Part shown: positions 60,439 through 64,000 of the stretch, piece after piece
Numbering within the stretch: position 1 is the stretch's first letter
Layout: each line of letters opens with the position of its first letter
Program-made: the position numbers and the translations under genes
Source of the DNA: Nymphaea colorata
Taxonomy: Eukaryota > Streptophyta > Magnoliopsida > Nymphaeales > Nymphaeaceae
DNA: 64,000 bases
Assembly (NCBI RefSeq): GCF_008831285.2
Contig: NC_045141.1
Span: 17,098,106 to 17,162,105 of the forward strand
Direction of reading: 5' to 3'
Notes under the pieces: model-generated
Databases searched by the model: none
What the model was told of the DNA's origin: nothing
Seen by the model: the letters and a program-made list of their open reading frames with translations, nothing else

Positions 60439-60590
60439 ATGGCAATGAAGCCGGTGATCTCGCCGGATTCTGGCCACCGCGTTCCTCATTTATCTGTTGT
60501 CTCTTTCGTTGTCCATTGTCATGTGGCTTGGAGAAATGTTGGTTCGTTTTTTTTAGTAGGTTTTGTTGCTGCAATGTGCACACTCTCGTA
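60439..60590 (+). other. Conserved 3' block of array members
   Basis: GCCGGATTCTGGCCACC, then CGTTCCTCATTTATCTGTTG, GCTTGGAGAAATGTTGG and TTTGTTGCTGCAATGT match, in the same order, the 3' region of F (63255-63390) and in part of B (54715-54835). Shared 3' sequence shows that whole transcription units, and not only coding exons, were duplicated. Confidence 0.65.
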
Positions 60591-60599
60591 TGTGTGTGA

Positions 60600-62540
60600 G
60601 AGTGTGCTGGACATGGCGGCTGTCTAGTAAATACACAAGTGTGTACTTTTTTTTTAATCGATAGAAAATAAAATGTATATGTAAAAAGAAAAGTGCACCT
60701 TTGTCGAACATATTAATATTAATTTTTTTCATTTTATCTTTTGATCTTAATGTCATGCCCCTTTTCGTATTCCATTTCCATCCAGGGTCTGTTTTTATTC
60801 TCTTCAATTGTGGTTAGAATACATTCATTTTCTATGTTCTTCTATACACGAACTTTTTATATAATTTATGAAGTTGGATTTTCCAATTCAATCAAAAGTG
60901 ATCAAATCCAGAGCGGGAGAGTTCTACGTTTCTCTTTTTTTTATTTTTTAATCAAAAGGCCATTTTAAATGTCTTACCACTATAAATTACAAAATATTAA
61001 ATTAACCGTTACTAAGAAATATCTGGAATCCAGCCTCTTATCAAGAGTCACTTTACCACGAATATGCGTTTGATATTACTCCTCATTGTGGAATTTTAGA
61101 ATAAAAATGTTTAATTTTTAAGAAATTAGAATTATGAAACAAATTATGTATTTGTTTCAAAGATTAGTAAACTGAAACATAGAATTATCCTTTTAGAATT
61201 TTCATTCTTGAATGAAAATTTCAGATCGGCCAAAACCCCTGAAAGACAGAAGTCTCGCCGTAACTTTCACCGGTATAAGCATTGGTATGTCGAAGATAAA
61301 AACGACATGGAAATGCAGCCATTAAGATAATGTTGAATGCAGAGGGAAGAAGAAGATGTGGTTTACAAATGTCGAGTAGGGCACTCAGTTTAAAAATATT
61401 CATATTCATATCTGGTAAGATGACTCAGTTTAAAAATATTCATATTCATAACTGACAGGATACTTATATATATTATATCTGATGGGATACTTATTATTAT
61501 TATGTGATGATGCTCATTTAAAAAAAAAAAAAAATTAAGTCACCATGCAGCCTGCCACTGCTAGAGCACCCATCGTGACATAGATTGTCTCTCGAATCAT
61601 TGGGTAATAGGAACAATGTTACATGTTACAAATATTAGAGTAAATTGGAGGAACGTTTTAAATTTGTCCCAATCTTTGTATTAGATAAACCAAACAATGC
61701 CACTGTTCTTAAAGATCCTGTTTGGCAACGGTAATACATTATTTTCGTCCAAAATTGAAGCAAATTTACAATTACTGTTAAATATTATTCTACAAACATG
61801 ACTAAATTTTGAAGGCAGTTTGTGTTATGATTGCCCAACTACTCTAAAGAGACACTTGAAAATCCCAAATATCCATATATAATTTGGTTGCAGATTTTTT
61901 TTCCGGAGGTCTGTGGGTGTATGGGGAATTGGGTTTCTCTCATTTTCTTGTACGGAAAATGTCGAAGTTCTAAATTTCCTGGAATGAAAAAATGGGGTGT
62001 TTTTCAATCGTGTTTAAGAATATAGATTCTAAGATCACATTGTTCTTCCTACCAAATGCAATCGACCAACTCGATTGCTAGGGCCAAAGATAAATGCATA
62101 TATTTGTGTTATTCATAACTGAAATTCTCAAAAATTTGAGACAAGCTACTTTTTTCATGTGTAACTAGGGTTTGTAAAACTTAAAAATAGCAGAATGCTA
62201 GTCTTAAAATATATTTGCATTGGAAAAACATGATTTTTTTTTTAAATGGATAATCCATACAGGATAAGTATCACATCATTTAGTTAGATCTTAGAACACA
62301 CGCATACTCATGCAGCTTTTCTATAGTTTAGTTTCCAATAAATAAAAACAATCCTTCAGTGTTCATTTATGTCTGTGATCACCTTCAGGGCAAGATTATT
62401 TTTTCGTGTAGTTGGTCGTCCGATCCGTCGGTCACCTGGAACAGCTTATAACTTTAAAAAAGCGAAGGATTAATTATTTTGAAATAGCGAATGAAAAATC
62501 TATCATATCTCCATGAATTGTTCCCAAAGTTGTCGTTTCA
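60600..62540. other. Intergenic between array members E and F
   Basis: AT-rich DNA with no recognisable coding sequence; one 40-bp tandem duplication is listed separately. Confidence 0.45.
61383..61460. repeat. 40-bp direct tandem duplication
   Basis: ACTCAGTTTAAAAATATTCA starts at 61383 and again at 61423; the units stay alike through ATATTCATA before diverging (TCTGGTAAGATG versus ACTGACAGGATA). Confidence 0.85.
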
Positions 62541-62673
62541 GATGCTAAAACCGGGTTTGCAGCACTCGGGAAATAAGCGAGACCCACTCTCGAGGAGACA
62601 GATGGCCGTGTTCTACAGAAGAAGCTCCGAGAGCGGCCGTAAAGGCCGCCTGCAATTTCCTCCGGCATCTGTC

Positions 62674-62747
62674 GTCACCGCTTACGACAACACCAACCTG
62701 GGATGTCGACACGATCGCGTCGTGCGGCTCAAGTTCTCCCTTTAAGG
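62674..62747 (+). promoter_or_regulatory. Promoter of array member F
   Basis: GTCACCGCTTAC (62674-62685) is conserved, but the TATA position reads CCCTTTAAGGG (62738-62748) in place of CTCTATAAAG. About 300 bp of upstream sequence aligns with member E. Confidence 0.68.
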
Positions 62748-62839
62748 GACGACGAGAGCAACATGAGCCGTCACTGTTGAGAGAGAGGGAGGTGATCGGT
62801 TGTCGAACAGAGTAGCGTTATCAGGTGGTGCTGTTGATC

Positions 62840-63196
62840 ATGGGAGGTTGCTGCTGGCACGGACCTTGCCATGGCTGGTGCCTGGCAAGCTGCCGTCGCT
62901 ATGGCTGCGCTTGGGGCCAACCTTACTACTACTACAACTACGGGTGTCGATCCGGCTGTCCACCTGCTTTCCATCCGGTGTATCCGTATTCCGACCAGCC
63001 GCCGCCGCCGCCGCCACCGGCCCAGTACGCCCCTCCGCCGCCTCCAGGTACCTACAGTAGATGTGCTCTTTTGTTCAGTCTAATTTAGCGGAGTGAGAGG
63101 GTGATGCTGATTTAATTTGGTGCAATTTTCTTTTCGTCTGGAATAGTTAAAGAAGCGGCGCAGCGCGACTCTGTTGGCGGCGATGGAGGGCGCTGA
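62840..63196 (+). CDS. Array member F: MGGC Cys-rich polyproline microprotein, 85 aa
   Basis: Exons 62840-63047 (CTCCAG|GTACCT) and 63147-63196 (GGAATAG|TTAAAG), phase-1 join. It begins MGGCCWHGPCHGWCLASCRR, then YGCAWGQPYYYYNYG and CRSGCPP, with cysteines at 4, 5, 10, 14, 18, 23, 36 and 40: the B/E pattern with one inserted residue and two extra cysteines. A proline-rich stretch (DQPPPPPPPAQYAPPPPP) precedes the tail VKEAAQRDSVGGDGGR, which differs from that of B mainly in its second half. The same splice sites, phase and tail as in B, 8.5 kb away, are strong evidence that the two-exon model is real. No signal peptide or membrane segment. Function unknown. Confidence 0.75.
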
Positions 63197-63199
63197 GTT

Positions 63200-64000
63200 C
63201 GTGGCGTTGCCGTGGGGGTCGGTTTAGCACTGCAGGCAGGGCAACATCGCCGGTGATGATGCCGGATTCTGGCCGCCGCTGTACAGGCGTTGCTCATAAT
63301 GCGCCGGGTGTCTCTGTCGTCTTTTAGAGTTGCGTGGCGTGGAGAAACGTTGGTCCTTTCGATTGGTTTTGTTGCCGCAATGTACAAATTAAGTTTGTGT
63401 GGTGTGCGCATGTGAGTGAGTTCGCCGGACATGACGGCTGTTTAATAAATAAGTAAATCAATAGATCTATATTTTTCACATGTTGTTCTAAGTACATTTA
63501 AACCTAATCGTTTGCTAAATTGGAGGGCTTCAAGGTGAAAATGAACAAATCAAATTCCATTAATTAGAAAACTAAAATCAGATCTGAAGCACAAATGGAA
63601 CAGATTATTGCAAAAACGGCCTATTTTTTTTAATAAATTGCCGCACTGTTTAAAAGTTCGTAAATATGTATGAGAACATCAAATTTTTTAGGTGATAAAT
63701 TTACCATAGAAAAAATTTCAAGAAAATTTTACGAAAAAAAAATTGATTTTTTCAACTCCAAAGTCTAAGATGGCCAGAAAGTTTTTTCCGTTCAAACATG
63801 ATCTGCTGCACATGAAAAAAAAAAAAACCATGGATAAACTGGTAGGAATGAACAGGTCTGCAACGGACCTCTTTGAATGACCAATCAACAAGTGTATGGT
63901 GCCGTCGGTGCTTTACATTCATCACCTACCAGAACATGAAACTAAGAAACACCTGATTTTGGGCTTGCAGCAGAACATGAAACTAAGAAACATCTGAGAC
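63200..64000. other. 3' region of member F and intergenic end of window
   Basis: 63220-63400 holds the conserved 3' block (GATGCCGGATTCTGGCCGCC, GGCGTGGAGAAACGTTGG, TTTTGTTGCCGCAATGTAC). Beyond 63450 I see only AT-rich DNA. The direct repeat CAGAACATGAAACTAAGAAAC occurs near 63930 and again near 63971. Confidence 0.45.

Noticed and set aside
1-64000. CRISPR arrays, bacterial operons, rRNA genes
   Set aside because: Nothing of the kind is present; repeats are microsatellites, short tandem duplications and MITE-like elements in plant nuclear DNA.
1-64000. Known conserved plant microRNA precursors
   Set aside because: I looked for the common mature sequences I know (such as the miR156, 160, 166, 172, 390 and 396 types) and saw none; species-specific ones cannot be judged by eye.

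Overview
The window looks like nuclear DNA of a flowering plant. Four independent loci belong to plant families: a VIN3-like (VEL) Polycomb cofactor, a SICKLE homologue, an intronless WAG/PINOID-type AGCVIII kinase, and the 5' part of an RPW8-type NLR. Intergenic DNA is AT-rich, full of (GA)n and (AT)n microsatellites, MITE-like elements and decayed repeats, and gene density is low. The species cannot be read from the sequence.

Layout. 1-6.0 kb: AT-rich repetitive DNA with a recurring hairpin motif, an NEPT-type repeat and one perfect 13-bp hairpin. 6.2-6.8 kb: broken RPW8-NLR 5' fragment (+). 9.1-12.65 kb: small gene (-) for an 85-residue conserved plant protein, with untranslated first exons about 3 kb upstream; its long leader intron carries a 91-bp hAT-type MITE. 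13-15.8 kb: no gene, MITE-like remnant. 15.9-21.0 kb: VIN3-like gene (+). 23.9-25.1 kb: SICKLE-like gene (-), apparently spliced through a GC-AG intron, with a 34-bp tandem repeat upstream. 25.4-37.0 kb: no convincing gene; microsatellites and MITE-like elements. 37.1-38.4 kb: WAG-like kinase (+). 38.5-49.5 kb: no convincing gene; a 374-bp TA-flanked MITE, tRNA-like SINE traces and dispersed repeats. 49.6-50.3 kb: membrane-anchored TPR protein (-). 52-63.2 kb: a head-to-tail array of five small two-exon genes and one relic, with a Ty3/Gypsy integrase fossil between two of them.

The array is the most unusual part. Three members (54.3, 60.1, 62.8 kb) encode 80-85 residue proteins that begin MGGC, continue with a Cys/His/Gly/Trp/Tyr-rich block of fixed cysteine spacing, and end in a polyproline stretch; in two of them a phase-1 intron then leads to a short tail beginning VKEA. 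Two divergent members (52.2 and 57.3 kb) keep the start, the phase-1 intron and the short tail. All five share a GTCAC[C/G]GCTTA promoter motif 60-100 bp before a TATA-like site, and most share parts of the 3' untranslated region. I recognise no named family for them.

The remaining genes have unrelated roles (flowering/chromatin, RNA processing, auxin transport, TPR scaffold) and no operon-like relation is implied. All exon structures were inferred by eye from reading frame and splice consensus; no transcript evidence was available.
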